From the NCBI GenBank assembly GCA_013378335.1, contig CP040556.1, forward strand, positions 1,240,001-1,304,000: a stretch of DNA of 64,000 bases, read 5' to 3'. The position numbers were made by a program, and so were the translations under genes. Below the pieces are notes generated by a model. That model worked only from the letters and a program-made list of their open reading frames with translations. It was not told where the DNA came from and did no database searches. Source of the DNA: Streptococcus sanguinis (GTDB lineage Bacteria > Bacillota > Bacilli > Lactobacillales > Streptococcaceae). This document shows, one piece after another, positions 17,802 to 29,332 of this stretch; the first letter of the stretch is position 1; the number at the start of each line of letters is the position of its first letter.

Positions 17802-18389
17802 TTAAATTTTTGACAAAATCGCGTCCCAAGCAACATCTAAGCCATCCTTGGTGACTGAAGAAAAAAGAATGAAATCATCATTTTTATCAAAGTCAAGCTT
17901 TTTCTTAATAGCCGACTCGTGCTTATTCCATTTTCCGCGAGGGATTTTATCTGCTTTGGTCGCTACTAGAACAACCGGAATGTCATAATATTTCAGAAAT
18001 TCATACATTTGCACATCATCTGCACTAGGATCATGCCGAAGATCGACAAGGCTGACAACCGCTCTGAGATTTTCACGACTGGTCAGATACTCCTCAATCA
18101 TCCGGCCCCATTTTTCACGCTCTTTTTTGGAAACACGGGCATAGCCATAACCTGGCACATCTACAAAACGCAGCTTGTCATCAATGTTGAAAAAGTTTAG
18201 CAGCTGAGTTTTTCCAGGTTTTCCTGAAGTTCGCGCTAAATTTTTGCGATTGAGAAGCGTATTGATGAAGCTAGACTTTCCTACATTGGAGCGGCCAGCT
18301 AAGGCAATCTCTGGAATATCATCTTGAGGGTAGTGCGATTTATTGGCTGCACTCAGCAAAATCTCTGCGTTGTGTGTATTGATTTCCAT
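17802..18389 (-). CDS. ysxC: Ribosome biogenesis GTPase YsxC/EngB
   Basis: 195 residues from ATG 18389 (GAGG upstream; an in-frame GTG two codons earlier lies in that ribosome site). G1 [10 protein letters not shown]3 DVPGYG and G4 TKAD are present, and the length fits EngB. It helps assemble the 50S subunit. It starts ten bases after clpX, the usual firmicute pairing. Confidence 0.96.
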   Translation of the reverse strand: MEINTHNAEILLSAANKSHYPQDDIPEIALAGRSNVGKSSFINTLLNRKNLARTSGKPGKTQLLNFFNIDDKLRFVDVPGYGYARVSKKEREKWGRMIEEYLTSRENLRAVVSLVDLRHDPSADDVQMYEFLKYYDIPVVLVATKADKIPRGKWNKHESAIKKKLDFDKNDDFILFSSVTKDGLDVAWDAILSKI

Positions 18390-18399
18390 AAGCACCTCG

Positions 18400-19629
18400 T
18401 TAGGCAGTTTCTAGAATAGGCTTATCTGTTCCATCTACTGCTTCTTTGGTAATGCGGACAAGTTTGACATTTTCCTGGCTCGGAACTTCAAACATGACAT
18501 CCATCATAGTTTCTTCAATGATAGAGCGAAGCCCGCGTGCACCTGTTTTACGTTCAATCGCTTTGTTGGCAATCTCCTGCAAAGCATCTTCGTCAAATTC
18601 AAGCTTAACATCATCATAAGATAGAAGAGCCTGATACTGCTTAATAAGGGCGTTTCTAGGCTCTTTCAAAATCCGAACCAAATCATCCACTGTCAGTTGC
18701 TCCAGAGCAGCAAAAACAGGCAAACGGCCAATCAACTCAGGGATAATTCCAAACTTTTGAACGTCTTCTGAGATAATTTCCTGCATATAGGACCCATCTT
18801 CATCAATCGCTCGGTTATTCTGACCGAAACCAATGATTTTCTCACCCAGACGCTGTTTTACGATTTCTTCAATACCGTCAAAAGCACCGCCAACTATGAA
18901 GAGAATATTCTTGGTATCAACCTGAATCATTTCCTGCTGCGGATGCTTGCGTCCACCCTGCGGCGGTACACTAGCTACTGTTCCTTCGATAATCTTCAGC
19001 AGAGCTTGCTGAACTCCTTCGCCTGAAACATCACGAGTAATTGAGACGTTCTCACCTTTCTTAGCAATCTTGTCAATCTCATCGACGTAGATAATGCCAC
19101 GTTCTGCACGTTCAATATTAAAGTCAGCTGCCTGCAAAAGCTTGAGGAGAATATTTTCAACATCTTCACCGACATAACCAGCTTCAGTCAGAGCAGTTGC
19201 GTCCGCAATGGCAAAAGGCACATTGAGACTGCGAGCCAGAGTCTGCGCCAGAAAGGTCTTACCTGACCCAGTCGGGCCAATCATCAAAATATTTGACTTT
19301 TGAAGTTCCACATCTTCTTCTTCTCGGCTGTCGTGGTAGTTAATACGCTTGTAGTGATTATAGACCGCTACTGCTAAGGCACGCTTAGCTCGGTCTTGCC
19401 CGATAACATAGTGGTTCAAGATATTAAGCAGCTCCTGAGGTTTTGGTACCTCAGACAGATCTGCCAGCACTTCCTCAGCTAGCTCTTCACGGATGATCTC
19501 CTGTGCAAGCTCCACACATTCATTACAGATAAAGGCATTGTTACCAGCGATAATCTTCTGCACCTCATCTTGATTCTTCCCACAGAAAGAACAAAAAACC
19601 ATCATATCATCATTACGACTTGTAGGCAT
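18400..19629 (-). CDS. clpX: ATP-dependent Clp protease ATP-binding subunit ClpX
   Basis: 409 residues. N-terminal zinc-binding domain with CSFCGK and CNEC pairs, Walker A GPTGSGKT, Walker [11 protein letters not shown], and the sensor segment [10 protein letters not shown]. It unfolds proteins and feeds them to ClpP. ATG 19629 has GGAG at a good distance. Lies between folA and ysxC as in other streptococci. Confidence 0.98.
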   Translation of the reverse strand: MPTSRNDDMMVFCSFCGKNQDEVQKIIAGNNAFICNECVELAQEIIREELAEEVLADLSEVPKPQELLNILNHYVIGQDRAKRALAVAVYNHYKRINYHDSREEEDVELQKSNILMIGPTGSGKTFLAQTLARSLNVPFAIADATALTEAGYVGEDVENILLKLLQAADFNIERAERGIIYVDEIDKIAKKGENVSITRDVSGEGVQQALLKIIEGTVASVPPQGGRKHPQQEMIQVDTKNILFIVGGAFDGIEEIVKQRLGEKIIGFGQNNRAIDEDGSYMQEIISEDVQKFGIIPELIGRLPVFAALEQLTVDDLVRILKEPRNALIKQYQALLSYDDVKLEFDEDALQEIANKAIERKTGARGLRSIIEETMMDVMFEVPSQENVKLVRITKEAVDGTDKPILETA

Positions 19630-19680
19630 TGTTTACTCCAATTCTAAAATTCTAAATCTATTTATTTTCTTTCATACGTG

Positions 19681-19852
19681 TTAAAAAAGTGTCATATAAA
19701 AAGCATGAATGGAATTTACCAAGTTTGTAAAAGCATTCAGCAAAAATAAAGCTGCCAGTCCAAACCGCTTTTTCCGAAAGGTTTGAACGGCACAAATAAG
19801 ACAAATGACACATAAAAAGGCCGTAAAAAAAACCAAAAATACTACGTTCCAT
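19681..19852 (-). pseudogene. Small membrane protein gene between folA and clpX, frameshifted
   Basis: ATG 19852 has AAGGA nine bases upstream, inside the end of folA. Its frame gives MERSIFGFF and then drifts into a Cys/Phe-rich tail. The +1 frame from the eight-T run (19825-19832) reads TAFLCVICLICAVQTFRKKR, then FGLAALFLLNAFTNLVNSIH and AFYMTLF with a stop at 19681, which resembles a small conserved streptococcal membrane protein I recall at this locus. Seven T instead of eight would give a clean 56-residue protein. As written it is broken. Confidence 0.6.
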
Positions 19853-19854
19853 TC

Positions 19855-20367
19855 TTACGAGTCCTTCCTTTGGTATCTTTTTATAGTAAAATCATAAGGA
19901 TTCTTTTCATCTTTGGCATGAAATTCACTGCTAACTTCCTGATAAGGAGCCCAGTCAAATGTCTCAGGGAAATAAGTATCTCCTTCCAGCTTAGCAGTAA
20001 TCTGAGTCTGAATCAATTCTTCCAAATACGGCTCAAAAGCTCTGATAATTTGCGCTCCGCCGATAATATACAAGTTTCTGTCCTGCTTGTGGTACCAATC
20101 CAAGACATCTTCCACATTGCTGAACAGCAAGACATTCTCATTGTCAACTTGATAGTTCTTGTCCTTGCTCAAAATCAAACTGATTCGATTTGGCAAAACG
20201 CGACGCTGCAGACCATCAAAGGTCACCCGCCCCATCAAAATAGCATGTCCAGTCGTCGTTGCCTTAAAATGCTGCAATTCTGCTGGGAGATGCCAAGGCA
20301 TGACCTTGTCTTTTCCAATCAGACCATCCTCTGCCTGAGCCCAAATGGCAATAATCTTCTTTGTCAT
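19855..20367 (-). CDS. folA: Dihydrofolate reductase
   Basis: 170 residues. [26 protein letters not shown] is the substrate/NADPH-binding N-terminus with the active-site acid, [16 protein letters not shown] the second motif and LYIIGGAQI the third. It makes tetrahydrofolate and is the trimethoprim target. AAAGGA precedes ATG 20367. Downstream of thyA in the same direction, so thymidylate synthesis and folate recycling are close together. Confidence 0.97.
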   Translation of the reverse strand: MTKKIIAIWAQAEDGLIGKDKVMPWHLPAELQHFKATTTGHAILMGRVTFDGLQRRVLPNRISLILSKDKNYQVDNENVLLFSNVEDVLDWYHKQDRNLYIIGGAQIIRAFEPYLEELIQTQITAKLEGDTYFPETFDWAPYQEVSSEFHAKDEKNPYDFTIKRYQRKDS

Positions 20368-20491
20368 CCTTTTATCCTTTGTATTAGTAACTCTATTCTA
20401 TCAAATTTGCTGTAAAAAGGCATGTTTAAAGTATGATTCAAGCAGAACTTTTGCAGAGGTTGGCCGTTTTCGCATACACTTATCAAAATCG

Positions 20492-21331
20492 TTAAATAGC
20501 CAAATCGAACTTCAGCTGAGGTTTAACGGGATTATAGTCTAATAACTCAAAATCCTCTGCTTTGATATCGAAGAAATTAGTCCCATCCGGCACATTTAAA
20601 ACGAGTTGCGGTTGGCAGTCACTTGGTTCCCGACGCAATAGCTCCTCCGCCTGCTCGAACTGATTGTCATAGATGTGCAAGTTATTGATAAAGTAAAAGA
20701 ACTTGCCGACCTTCCAGCCAAAATGCTTGGCAATCATCATCTGCAGAGCCACATACTGCATAGCATTGATGTGGTGAGCAACTAACATATCATTTGACCG
20801 CTGAGTCAGAGTCGCATCCAGATAAATGTCTCCATCTACACGCCTAACATCAAACATGGTTTGAAAAGCGCATGGAAGCAAGCCATCTGTTTCTTCAAAA
20901 GCTTCATAATCCCAGAGAGAGATGATATTGCGACGGTTCCAAGGATTGGCTTCCAACTGTTGGAGAATTTTATGGATAATATTGTGCTTCTTGACAACAG
21001 CTCCGTAGCGCTGCCCGATAGTCCCCGTATTGCTAACTTCCCAATCATTCCAATAGTGAACATTATACTTGTCGTTGAGCAGTTCCAGACTATTGGACTG
21101 GTCTTGATAGATCCAAAGGACTTCCTTAATGGCAGACTTGATGGCAATAGGGCGCAGAGTCGTGATCGGGAACTCGCCCTTGCTCAAATCATATTCCGCA
21201 AAAGAACCAGTGATATATTTAGAGTTAGCTACATTTCCATCTTTGTATCGTGGACGGGCATTTTCAGAAAAAACACCCTGCTCTATAATTTTTTTAATAT
21301 TCTCTTTGAAAATCGTATCTGCTAGCGTCAT
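20492..21331 (-). CDS. thyA: Thymidylate synthase
   Basis: 279 residues. Nucleophile C154 in [10 protein letters not shown], the dUMP-binding RRNIISLW and the [18 protein letters not shown] segment are present. It converts dUMP to dTMP with methylene-tetrahydrofolate. GGAG precedes ATG 21331 by five bases. The length and the PCAF variant fit the streptococcal-lactococcal type. Confidence 0.97.
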   Translation of the reverse strand: MTLADTIFKENIKKIIEQGVFSENARPRYKDGNVANSKYITGSFAEYDLSKGEFPITTLRPIAIKSAIKEVLWIYQDQSNSLELLNDKYNVHYWNDWEVSNTGTIGQRYGAVVKKHNIIHKILQQLEANPWNRRNIISLWDYEAFEETDGLLPCAFQTMFDVRRVDGDIYLDATLTQRSNDMLVAHHINAMQYVALQMMIAKHFGWKVGKFFYFINNLHIYDNQFEQAEELLRREPSDCQPQLVLNVPDGTNFFDIKAEDFELLDYNPVKPQLKFDLAI

Positions 21332-21380
21332 GATTTCTCCTTCGTTCAGTGAGCTTTTTCTAGTATAGCAAATTTTCCAT

Positions 21381-21413
21381 AAAAATTCTCCTACAGACCT
21401 TTCTGCAGGAGAA
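21381..21413 (-). terminator. Terminator of glk
   Basis: Twelve-bp stem with one G-U pair (21386-21397, 21402-21413) then TTTTT on the minus strand, between glk and thyA. Confidence 0.8.
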
Positions 21414-21436
21414 CAAATGAAGCAAACTTGTAGAAT

Positions 21437-22396
21437 TTATTGTAAAACCAATGATGCTGCCCCGATAACACCGGCATCATTTCCAAGAGTAGCCAAGGCC
21501 AACTTGGTTGAAGTACGAACCTGCGGGAAGCTATTCTCTTCATAAACCTTGCGAACGCCATCAAGTAAGAAGTCACCCGCAGCCGACACACCACCACCGA
21601 TAACAATTGTAGATGGATTGAGGATAGAGCCGATATTAGCGCAGGCAATTCCTAAGTAGCGAGCGAAATTGCGATAGACAATCAGAGCTAGCTCATCGCC
21701 TTCTTTAGCCAAGTCAAAGACAATCTTTGCATTAACATCTTCACCGTTGTCAATCAGTTTTTTCAACTCGGCATCACCAGCATACTCATCAGCATAGCGA
21801 CGAGTCAGATTGACAATACCGGTCGCAGATGCAACCGTCTCTAAACAGCCCTTCTTGCCACAGGTACATTGAATCGGCTTATCAAAGTCAACAGTAATGT
21901 GGCCCAACTCTCCTGCTGCTCCAGCAAGTCCGTGCAAGAGCTTGCCTTCGGCAACAATTCCTCCGCCAACACCTGTACCCAGTGTCATAAAGACTACATC
22001 AGGCTGGTTTTCTCCAGCGCCCATCCAACGTTCACCCAAAGCAGCAACGTTAGCGTCGTTGTCAATATAGAAAGGAATCCCTGTCGCTTTTTCAATCTTA
22101 TCCTTGACCGGCTGCAGCGTCTTCCAATTGAGATTGTAAGCACCGATAACAGTCCCTTTCTCACGGTCAACTACTCCTGGCGAGCCCATACCAATCCCGA
22201 TAAAATCCTCTGCTGAAAGCTGAAGTAAGTCCAAACGATGCAGGATTGACTCAATCATATCATCTACGATGTGGCTACCTTCGTCTAAAATATTGGTTTT
22301 AATGGACCATTTTTCTTGGATTTCACCCTCTGAAGTCAAAATAGCAAACTTAATAGATGTTCCACCAAGGTCAATTCCGATTATTTTTTTCGACAT
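21437..22396 (-). CDS. glk: Glucokinase (ROK family)
   Basis: 319 residues. N-terminal phosphate-binding IGIDLGGTSIKFAI, ROK signature with GELGHITVDF and zinc-binding CTCGKKGCLE. It phosphorylates cytosolic glucose. GAGGAG lies before ATG 22396. Own terminator, so probably monocistronic. Confidence 0.94.
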   Translation of the reverse strand: MSKKIIGIDLGGTSIKFAILTSEGEIQEKWSIKTNILDEGSHIVDDMIESILHRLDLLQLSAEDFIGIGMGSPGVVDREKGTVIGAYNLNWKTLQPVKDKIEKATGIPFYIDNDANVAALGERWMGAGENQPDVVFMTLGTGVGGGIVAEGKLLHGLAGAAGELGHITVDFDKPIQCTCGKKGCLETVASATGIVNLTRRYADEYAGDAELKKLIDNGEDVNAKIVFDLAKEGDELALIVYRNFARYLGIACANIGSILNPSTIVIGGGVSAAGDFLLDGVRKVYEENSFPQVRTSTKLALATLGNDAGVIGAASLVLQ

Positions 22397-22491
22397 GATG
22401 TTCTCCTCTGTGTTTTATTTATCAACATTATATCAGATTTTTTCAGTAAGGAAAAGGTTTGCATGAAGAAAAGTGAAAATCAAATCCTTCT

Positions 22492-22920
22492 TTATTCCCA
22501 AAATAAACTCACAACTCTTTTGTATATATAATATCTTTCACCAGTATAAGGATAATCTTTCAGTGCAAACACTTCTGCATAGCCGTGCTTTTTATAAAAA
22601 TCCGGCGCTTGAAACTGATACGTATCTACAAATGAATATTTGCATTTCCTTTCTCTGGCTTCCTGTTCAGCCCTGCACAGTATTTCTGAGCCTATGCCTT
22701 GCCCTCGTAAATCTTCGCTCACATAAAAATACTCAATCTCTAGCCAATTACCAAAAGTTTCGGCCACCATACCAGCTAACAGATTTCCTTGTTCGTCTTC
22801 TACATAGATGTTAAGAGGCTCACTTTTGGAGGGCTCCCTCTTAGATTGATTGTAGGCCCTGATTAAGTTTCCCAGTTCTTGTGTTTTTTTCGATTTTCTA
22901 CTTTCCAATCTTAGTTTCAT
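22492..22920 (-). CDS. GNAT-family N-acetyltransferase
   Basis: 142 residues. The acetyl-CoA loop is RGQGIGSEIL, preceded by the strand EIEYFYVSEDL and followed by the conserved FYKKHGYAEVF turn. Cytosolic; acceptor unknown. ATG 22920 has GGAGG upstream. Located 40 bases past the ABC-F gene and possibly the last gene of that operon. Confidence 0.88.
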   Translation of the reverse strand: MKLRLESRKSKKTQELGNLIRAYNQSKREPSKSEPLNIYVEDEQGNLLAGMVAETFGNWLEIEYFYVSEDLRGQGIGSEILCRAEQEARERKCKYSFVDTYQFQAPDFYKKHGYAEVFALKDYPYTGERYYIYKRVVSLFWE

Positions 22921-22960
22921 AGATGCCTCCGTTTAGATTTCTGCCTAAACACTACTTCCT

Positions 22961-24829
22961 TCATCCATCTAACCCACTCAGGTATTCATAGCGCTCGTAT
23001 TTTTCCAGCAGTTTCTCGTTCTGCTCATCCAGTTCTTGCTGGAGTTGAGATAGGCGAGCAAAGTCCGAGCCATTCTCCTGCATGGCAGCTTCAATCTCAG
23101 AAATCCGCGCCTCCAGCGCCTCGATATCAGCCTCAATAGACTCCCACTCCTGCTTTTCAAAGTAGGTCATTCGCTTTCTCTCCTCGCGCACCTTGGCCGA
23201 TTTTTCCTTTTCCGCCTTTTGGGAAATAGCAGAGCTTTCTGCCAGAAAAGCTTTTTCATCTAAGTAATCTGTGTAATTACCGAAAAATTCTCTAATGCCA
23301 CCATCTTCGAAAGCCAAAATCTTGCTAGCTACCTTGTCCAGGAAATAACGGTCGTGGCTGACTGTAATAACTGGCCCGGCAAAGCCTTGCAGAAAATTCT
23401 CCAAGACCGTCAGAGTCGCAATATCCAAATCGTTGGTCGGCTCATCAAGAAGCAAGACATTGGGCTTTTCCAAGAGAAGCTTAAGTAGATAAAGGCGCTT
23501 TTTCTCTCCTCCAGAAAGCTTTTCAATCAATGTTCCATGAGTAGAACGAGGAAAAAGAAACTGCTCCAAGAGCTCTGCAATGGAAGTCGTTCCGCTGCCT
23601 ATCTTGACCTCCTCAGCCACTTCTTGCAGGTAATTGATGACCCGCTTAGACTCATCCAAGCCCTCAATCTGCTGAGAGAAATAGGCCACTCGGACTGTCT
23701 CTCCGATAATGAGCTGACCAGCCTGAGGCTGAAGTTTACTGGCAATCAGATTGAGCAAGGTTGACTTGCCGACACCGTTATCTCCAACAATCCCAATACG
23801 GTCCTTGTTCTGGATTAAAAGGCTAAATTGAGAGAGAATTGGCTTCTGATCATAAGAAAAGTCCACATTTTGAAACTCAATGACTTTCTTACCGATGCGA
23901 CTGGTTTCAAAGTTCATTTCCAGATTACTGTCAGTCGTCTGACCGGCCAAATCTTTCTTGAGGTCATGGAAACGATTGATCCGAGCCTGTTGCTTGGTTG
24001 CCCGAGCCTGAGGCTGCCGTCGCATCCAGGACAACTCCTGCTTGTATAACTGCTGTTTCTTATGCAGCAAGGCCGCATCCCGCTCATCCTGCTCAGCCTT
24101 GAGACGGACATAGTCTTGATAATTTCCCTGGTATTCAATCAAGCGACCGCCATCCAGCTCAAAAATCCGTGTCGAAATATTATCCAAGAAATAGCGGTCG
24201 TGGGTGATGAAAAGCACAGTTTTCTTGGAATTTTTCAAGAAATGGGTCAGCCATTCTATAGTATCAATATCTAGGTGGTTGGTCGGCTCATCCAGCAAGA
24301 GTAAATCAGCATCGCCTAAGAGAACCTGAGCCAGCTGAACTCGGCGACGAAGGCCTCCTGATAACTGGCCAACCTTAAGTGACAGATTAGTCAGACCAAG
24401 CTTGGACAGGACCGTCTTGACCTGACTTTCGATTTCCCAAGCATGGAGCGAGTCCATCTCGGCCATAACCGCTTCTAGTCTAGACTGTTGACTTTCATCA
24501 TAAGCTGTCAGGAGCAGCTCATACTCTCGAATCAACTGCATTTCCCGTAAATCACTGGACAAAACAGTGTCAAGCACCGTCTGCTTCTCATCAAAATCAG
24601 GCTCCTGAGTCAGATAAGCAATCTTATATCCTGTCTTAGCAGAAACAGGGCTGACATCTCCGTCAAAGCCCGACTTGCCCGACAACACATCCAGCAGCGT
24701 TGTCTTTCCAGTTCCATTGACACCAATCAGACCAATCCGGTCTAGGTCATGAATGATAAAGGAAATATCCCGAAAAACAGTCTTATCTCCTACTGATTTA
24801 GTTAGCTTGTCAACGATAAAATCGCTCAT
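22961..24829 (-). CDS. ABC-F ATPase, Uup-like
   Basis: 622 residues with two nucleotide-binding domains and no membrane helices: Walker [10 protein letters not shown] and GDNGVGKST, signatures LSGGLRRRV and LSGGEKKRL, a Lys/Gln-rich linker (about 240-300) and a C-terminal coiled coil (about 545-622), as in Uup. ABC-F proteins act on the ribosome or on branched DNA rather than in transport. Starts in a 4-base ATGA overlap with the cca stop. Confidence 0.92.
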   Translation of the reverse strand: MSDFIVDKLTKSVGDKTVFRDISFIIHDLDRIGLIGVNGTGKTTLLDVLSGKSGFDGDVSPVSAKTGYKIAYLTQEPDFDEKQTVLDTVLSSDLREMQLIREYELLLTAYDESQQSRLEAVMAEMDSLHAWEIESQVKTVLSKLGLTNLSLKVGQLSGGLRRRVQLAQVLLGDADLLLLDEPTNHLDIDTIEWLTHFLKNSKKTVLFITHDRYFLDNISTRIFELDGGRLIEYQGNYQDYVRLKAEQDERDAALLHKKQQLYKQELSWMRRQPQARATKQQARINRFHDLKKDLAGQTTDSNLEMNFETSRIGKKVIEFQNVDFSYDQKPILSQFSLLIQNKDRIGIVGDNGVGKSTLLNLIASKLQPQAGQLIIGETVRVAYFSQQIEGLDESKRVINYLQEVAEEVKIGSGTTSIAELLEQFLFPRSTHGTLIEKLSGGEKKRLYLLKLLLEKPNVLLLDEPTNDLDIATLTVLENFLQGFAGPVITVSHDRYFLDKVASKILAFEDGGIREFFGNYTDYLDEKAFLAESSAISQKAEKEKSAKVREERKRMTYFEKQEWESIEADIEALEARISEIEAAMQENGSDFARLSQLQQELDEQNEKLLEKYERYEYLSGLDG

Positions 24830-26025
24830 TTCTTCTCCTTGATATAGGCGTAAATGGTCTCTAGCTCATTAGGTAAGTGGCCATCTACAATAGCATATTC
24901 CAACTCTTTCAAAATTTGGCCAAGTTTTGGTCCTGGCTTAAAGCCGAACTCCCGCATCAGCATGCCGCCATTGACCACCATTTCCTGCTTACTATGAATA
25001 GTCAGACTGGCATCAAGATTCTGAATTGCAGAGAAATCCACTGGTAGATCTTGCGCCTGCCGAAGCTCTTCTGCTTGTAGCAATAAGTCAATATCATAGT
25101 CATAGCAGTCACGTTTGGTCAAGTCTCGTTCTGAGCGAATGGCCGCAATCTCAACCAAATCTTCTACTTTATTAGCAAATTCACGAGAGGTCTTCCATTT
25201 TTTTAGAAAGCCTTTAACATTTTGCACATCCAAGGCCAGTAAAAGTGCTGCCCAAGCCTGCTCAGATGCTGAAAAGCGAAAATCCGAATCCAAGTCAAAG
25301 AGCCGTTCTAACTTAACTCTACTTCCCTTCAAATCAGGCAAAAATTCTATGGCACCGCTTGTCAAGAGTGCTTCTAAACCCTTGCGCCAAAACGGAGCCA
25401 GCAAGAGCTTGTTGAACTCGATAAAAATTCGTTCAACTGAAATCTTTTCCAGCAAGGGAGCACAATCCTTCATAGCTGCAAAAGTATCTTGCTCCAGATT
25501 AAAATCCAAGGCAGCTTGAAAACGAAAGCCCCGCATGATTCGCAGAGCATCTTCATTAAAGCGCTCTGCAGCAGTTCCAACTGCCCGCAAAATCCGCTTT
25601 TTCAAATCATCCAAGCCTTGGAAAAGATCAATAACCTGACCGTTTTCATCCAAAGCTAGAGCATTGATGGTAAAATCACGTCGCTTGAGATCTTCTTCCA
25701 AAGAGCGCACAAAAGAAACCTTGCTGGGCCTGCGGTAGTCCACATAGACATCCTCGGTCCGGAAAGTCGTCACTTCGTATTCACGGTTATTTTCCAGAAC
25801 CAAGACGGTCCCATGTTCAATCCCTACATCAACCGTCCGGTCAAAGATACGCTTGGTTTCCTCAGGATAGCTAGAGCTAGCTATATCCACATCGTGAATA
25901 GGTCGCTGCAAAAGGGCATCACGAACGGAGCCCCCAACGAAATAAGCTTCAAAGCCAGCCGCTTTTATCTTCTCTAATACTGGCAATGCCTCCTGAAATT
26001 CAGAAGGCAGAGTTTCTAATCTCAT
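24826..26025 (-). CDS. cca: CCA-adding tRNA nucleotidyltransferase
   Basis: 399 residues. The class II nucleotidyltransferase motif FVGGSVRD with HDVDIAS (metal-binding Asp pair), [10 protein letters not shown] and RIMRGFRFQ are seen in order. It builds and repairs the tRNA 3' CCA end. ATGA overlaps link it to dapB upstream and the ABC-F gene downstream. Confidence 0.96.
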   Translation of the reverse strand: MRLETLPSEFQEALPVLEKIKAAGFEAYFVGGSVRDALLQRPIHDVDIASSSYPEETKRIFDRTVDVGIEHGTVLVLENNREYEVTTFRTEDVYVDYRRPSKVSFVRSLEEDLKRRDFTINALALDENGQVIDLFQGLDDLKKRILRAVGTAAERFNEDALRIMRGFRFQAALDFNLEQDTFAAMKDCAPLLEKISVERIFIEFNKLLLAPFWRKGLEALLTSGAIEFLPDLKGSRVKLERLFDLDSDFRFSASEQAWAALLLALDVQNVKGFLKKWKTSREFANKVEDLVEIAAIRSERDLTKRDCYDYDIDLLLQAEELRQAQDLPVDFSAIQNLDASLTIHSKQEMVVNGGMLMREFGFKPGPKLGQILKELEYAIVDGHLPNELETIYAYIKEKK

Positions 26026-26789
26026 AGTAAATGTTCCAATCCATAGACTAATTCTGAGCGTTTGACAACTTCTTTAATGGCAAGATTAACTCCTGTCATA
26101 AAGGAAGCGCGGTCATAGGAATCATGCCGCAGGGTCAATCCCTCTCCCTGGCTGCCAAAGATTACTTCTTGATGAGCAACCAGGCCAGGCAAGCGAACTG
26201 AATGGATACGCATGCCATTGAAATCAGCTCCACGAGCGCCAGCTATAGACTCTTCCTCATCAACAGCTCCCTGCTGCTTGCTCGGTCTTACTTGACTGAT
26301 GAGCTCAGCTGTTTTGATGGCTGTTCCACTCGGTGCGTCCTTTTTCTGGTCATGATGTAGTTCAATGATTTCTACATTTGGGAAATATTTAGCTGCCTGG
26401 GCTGCAAACTGCATCAGCAAAACAGCTCCCAAAGCAAAGTTTGGAGCAATCAATCCGCCCAATTCCTTTTCCCTAGACAATGCGATTAACTCTTCCAACT
26501 GCTCAGGAGTAAAACCTGTCGTTCCGACCACTGGGCAAAACCCCTGTTCCAGAGCAAAACGAGTATTGTCATAAGCTACTTTTGGGGTTGTAAAATCAAC
26601 CCAGACATGGGCTTCCAGTCCAGCCAATTCTTCCTTGGCATTGAAGACAGGAACACCAGCCACTTCTTTTTCATCCGTAAAAGGATCCAGCAGTCCAACT
26701 AATTCTAGTTGAGAATCTTCTGTCACCATTTTATAGGCTGCTTGGCCCATTTTTCCTTTAAAACCAGCAATAATAACTTTGATACTCAT
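26022..26789 (-). CDS. dapB: 4-hydroxy-tetrahydrodipicolinate reductase
   Basis: 255 residues. NAD(P)H-binding [12 protein letters not shown] at the N-terminus and catalytic [15 protein letters not shown]. It acts in lysine and peptidoglycan-precursor synthesis. AAGGAGG precedes ATG 26789. Confidence 0.97.
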   Translation of the reverse strand: MSIKVIIAGFKGKMGQAAYKMVTEDSQLELVGLLDPFTDEKEVAGVPVFNAKEELAGLEAHVWVDFTTPKVAYDNTRFALEQGFCPVVGTTGFTPEQLEELIALSREKELGGLIAPNFALGAVLLMQFAAQAAKYFPNVEIIELHHDQKKDAPSGTAIKTAELISQVRPSKQQGAVDEEESIAGARGADFNGMRIHSVRLPGLVAHQEVIFGSQGEGLTLRHDSYDRASFMTGVNLAIKEVVKRSELVYGLEHLL

Positions 26790-26829
26790 GTTTTCCTCCT
26801 TACAGAGACAAGCTCAGTCTTTCAAGCAA

Positions 26830-27678
26830 TCAGATCACGGGAATATATCCCAGTGCAACGCTGCCCTCACCCAAGTGCGTCCCGATGACACTGCCAAAGG
26901 TTGCGATAGGAACTTCACTAGCAATACCGCTGTCTAGCAGATTTTGCTGAAGCTCAGCTGCTTTTTCTGGCGCATTGCCATGGATAACCATAATCTGATA
27001 AGCACCGCCTGCTGTTCTTTCTTGGACAAGTTCCAGCATACGCTTGATAGCTTTCTTCTCCGTCCGAATCTTTTCAAAAACCTCTATCACACCATGATCG
27101 TTAAAATACAGAACAGGCTTGATACTGAGCAGATTTCCCAGAATAGCTGCACCGTTAGACAGGCGTCCTCCTTTGACCAAGTGGTTCAAGTCATCCACCA
27201 TGATAAAAGCGCTGGTGCCATCTATCTGCTTCTGGACATTGGCTAAAATCGTTTCAAACTCCAGGCCTTGTTCTGCACACTCTAGAGCAGATTGGACCAT
27301 GATACCGAGCGGAGCGCTAGTAATCTTAGAATCTGAAAAGGCAATTTGCAAACCGTGAAATTCATCTTTCAGATACTGAATATTTTGGTAAAAACCAGAA
27401 ATACCGCTGGATAGAAAGAGTCCCAGAACATGGGTATAGTCTTTGCCGTCTAGAATGGTGAGAATCTCTTCTAACTCAGCAATGCTAGGCTGACTGGTCT
27501 TGGGCAATTCATCTGACTGAGCCATTTTTTCATAAAATTCACTGGCTGTTAAGTTTCTGCCTTCGACATAAGTCTCACCAGCAATCACGACCGGAATATC
27601 CAAGACGAAAAGATTTTCATTCTCCAGCAGGGAAGCCGGCAGATAGGCCGATGAATCTGTGATAACCGCTAACTTCAT
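26830..27678 (-). CDS. DegV-family fatty acid-binding protein
   Basis: 282 residues with the DegV start [11 protein letters not shown], the [10 protein letters not shown] segment that holds the lipid carboxylate, and a C-terminal [17 protein letters not shown]. Family members bind fatty acids for the FakA kinase. Starts two bases after the DUF1149 gene stop. Confidence 0.92.
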   Translation of the reverse strand: MKLAVITDSSAYLPASLLENENLFVLDIPVVIAGETYVEGRNLTASEFYEKMAQSDELPKTSQPSIAELEEILTILDGKDYTHVLGLFLSSGISGFYQNIQYLKDEFHGLQIAFSDSKITSAPLGIMVQSALECAEQGLEFETILANVQKQIDGTSAFIMVDDLNHLVKGGRLSNGAAILGNLLSIKPVLYFNDHGVIEVFEKIRTEKKAIKRMLELVQERTAGGAYQIMVIHGNAPEKAAELQQNLLDSGIASEVPIATFGSVIGTHLGEGSVALGYIPVI

Positions 27679-27680
27679 AA

Positions 27681-28055
27681 TTAAAACTCCAAATTAATGC
27701 CTGGCAAATCCAGAGCAATTTCTGTCACTTCATAAGTCAAGCGGTTGAGCATGGTTAAGCAAGGCCGAGCTAGCTCTTCTACTTCATCGTGGTCAAATTC
27801 ACTCGGTTCTTCAATAAGGCGACCGTGAATGTGGTTGGCTTGCGAAATAGTTCCGCTGATAACAAAATTCTCAAAAACAATCATAAAGGTCAAAATCACA
27901 ATCAATGAAGTTGTGTGAGCTTCAACATCTCTTTTGACCAATTGGAAATTCACATCAACCTTAGTTTCAGGTGTTCCATTTTCTTTTTCCCACTCAAAAT
28001 TTCGGGCGTCAAAATGGTACTGACTAACAAATTCTTTTTCGCGCTGTATGTTCAT
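27681..28055 (-). CDS. DUF1149-family protein
   Basis: 124 residues from ATG 28055, chosen for AGGAG upstream; a longer open frame to 28142 includes the promoter. [19 protein letters not shown] and a hydrophobic middle strand ([19 protein letters not shown]) fit the streptococcal DUF1149 family, structurally like SecB-type folds. Function unknown. First gene of the DUF1149-degV-dapB-cca-ABC-F operon. Confidence 0.85.
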   Translation of the reverse strand: MNIQREKEFVSQYHFDARNFEWEKENGTPETKVDVNFQLVKRDVEAHTTSLIVILTFMIVFENFVISGTISQANHIHGRLIEEPSEFDHDEVEELARPCLTMLNRLTYEVTEIALDLPGINLEF

Positions 28056-28086
28056 TTTTATTCTCCTAAAAATATGCGATAGGCCC

Positions 28087-28092
28087 ATTATA
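28087..28092 (-). promoter_or_regulatory. Extended -10 of the DUF1149-degV-dapB-cca operon
   Basis: TATAAT preceded by TGG, about 32 bases upstream of the first start codon. The -35 is poor. Confidence 0.5.
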
Positions 28093-28285
28093 CCATATAT
28101 CGAGCGAAGTTTCCATGCTAAAATTTGCAGGCCTGAAAACACAAAAAAGGAGTCTGGGACAAAAGTCCAACCTCAAATATAAAAAGCGAACAAAACGAGT
28201 TTTCTGGTAATCAGAATTCTGCTTTGTTCGCTTTTCGCATTTAATTATAGATTTGAAGGGCTTAATAATTAAGATTTTTAAAAAT

Positions 28286-29332
28286 CCTAAATTGTCAAAT
28301 TAAGTTAGACTTTTCAAGTAACTCAGAAAAACTTGGTAGGGTGATTGATAATTTAAAGATTTCCTAGGAATTCTATTTCTTTTATCAGCGATAGCTGATA
28401 AATAATTTTGAGAAATAGTAGTAAAATCCATTTGTTTCGGTAATCCATTTCGTCTTAATAAGCCATTAGAATGTTCATTGAGGCCTCTTTGACCAGGACA
28501 GCCTGGATCCGCAAAGAAAATATCAATGTCATGCGCATTCGAAATAGACTTCCAATTAGAAAATTCTTTCCCACAATCAAAAGTTATCGACTTAAAGAGA
28601 TGGCTGGGGACTTGCGACAACCATTGATTGATGGAAACCTCAATATCACTTGCTTTCCGTCCATTAGTTTTCAGTGTGATGATGGCTTTTGAGAGGCGTT
28701 CTACCAAGGTAATAACCGCACTTTTGTGTTTCTCGCCAACAATGGTATCCCCTTCTAGATGACCAAATTCTGTCTTAAAATTAGGATAAATGGCTGCTCT
28801 CTCACGTAAATCTCTGCGAAACGCTTGTTTTCCTCGTTTTTCGCTATGACCATTCGGTTTTCTTTTGCCTTTCCAAGGGAGATCCTCTTTCTTGAAAATA
28901 CCACGGCCTGCTAGTCGATAGAGAGTTCTCATAGAACAAGAAACCCTATCTGGATAAGTTACTTTAATGACATCAAGGCTCCAATTTTGTTCTAAATGAG
29001 TTTGGATAAAATCTTTTTCTGCTTGCGTAAGCCTTGTTTTATTCCTGCCACAGCGATTCTTATTAACTTTATATCGCTTATAGTAATCATAAGCAGAGTG
29101 CCCTTCTTTCAGATAGTTGATGACATTGTAGATAGTCTGCTTTGATCTTCCAAGAGCTTTTAGAATATCTGTAACTTTTATACCTTCTTTGTAGTAAGCC
29201 TCTATCATTACAAGCTCGTTTGTGGTAAGATGTGTATAGGTCATTTATGTTAGTTCCTTTCAGACAAATGTGGTGTTTATCTGAGCCTAACATAGATGGC
29301 TTTTTCTGTCTAGCTTAATTTTACAAATTGGG
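28286..29332 (-). mobile_element. IS30-family insertion sequence, 1,047 bp, with AAT target duplication
   Basis: The ends are 25-bp inverted repeats matching at 21 positions: CCTAAATTGTCAAATT... at the left, and the complement of CCCAATTTGTAAAATT... at the right. AAT flanks both sides (28283-28285, 29333-29335), fitting the 2-3 bp duplications of IS30 elements. Boundaries are confirmed by the uninterrupted repeat copy at 61273-61421. Contains one intact transposase gene. Confidence 0.92.
28300..29244 (-). CDS. IS30-family transposase
   Basis: 314 residues. N-terminal helix-turn-helix (MTYTHLTTNELVMIEAYYKE; VTDILKALGRSKQTIYNVI) and a DDE domain: first Asp in HLEGDTIVG, second in TFDCGKEFSNW, Glu in GLNEHSNGLLRR. 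It appears full length and uninterrupted, so the element may be active. The stop lies 14 bases inside the left end. Confidence 0.95.
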   Translation of the reverse strand: MTYTHLTTNELVMIEAYYKEGIKVTDILKALGRSKQTIYNVINYLKEGHSAYDYYKRYKVNKNRCGRNKTRLTQAEKDFIQTHLEQNWSLDVIKVTYPDRVSCSMRTLYRLAGRGIFKKEDLPWKGKRKPNGHSEKRGKQAFRRDLRERAAIYPNFKTEFGHLEGDTIVGEKHKSAVITLVERLSKAIITLKTNGRKASDIEVSINQWLSQVPSHLFKSITFDCGKEFSNWKSISNAHDIDIFFADPGCPGQRGLNEHSNGLLRRNGLPKQMDFTTISQNYLSAIADKRNRIPRKSLNYQSPYQVFLSYLKSLT

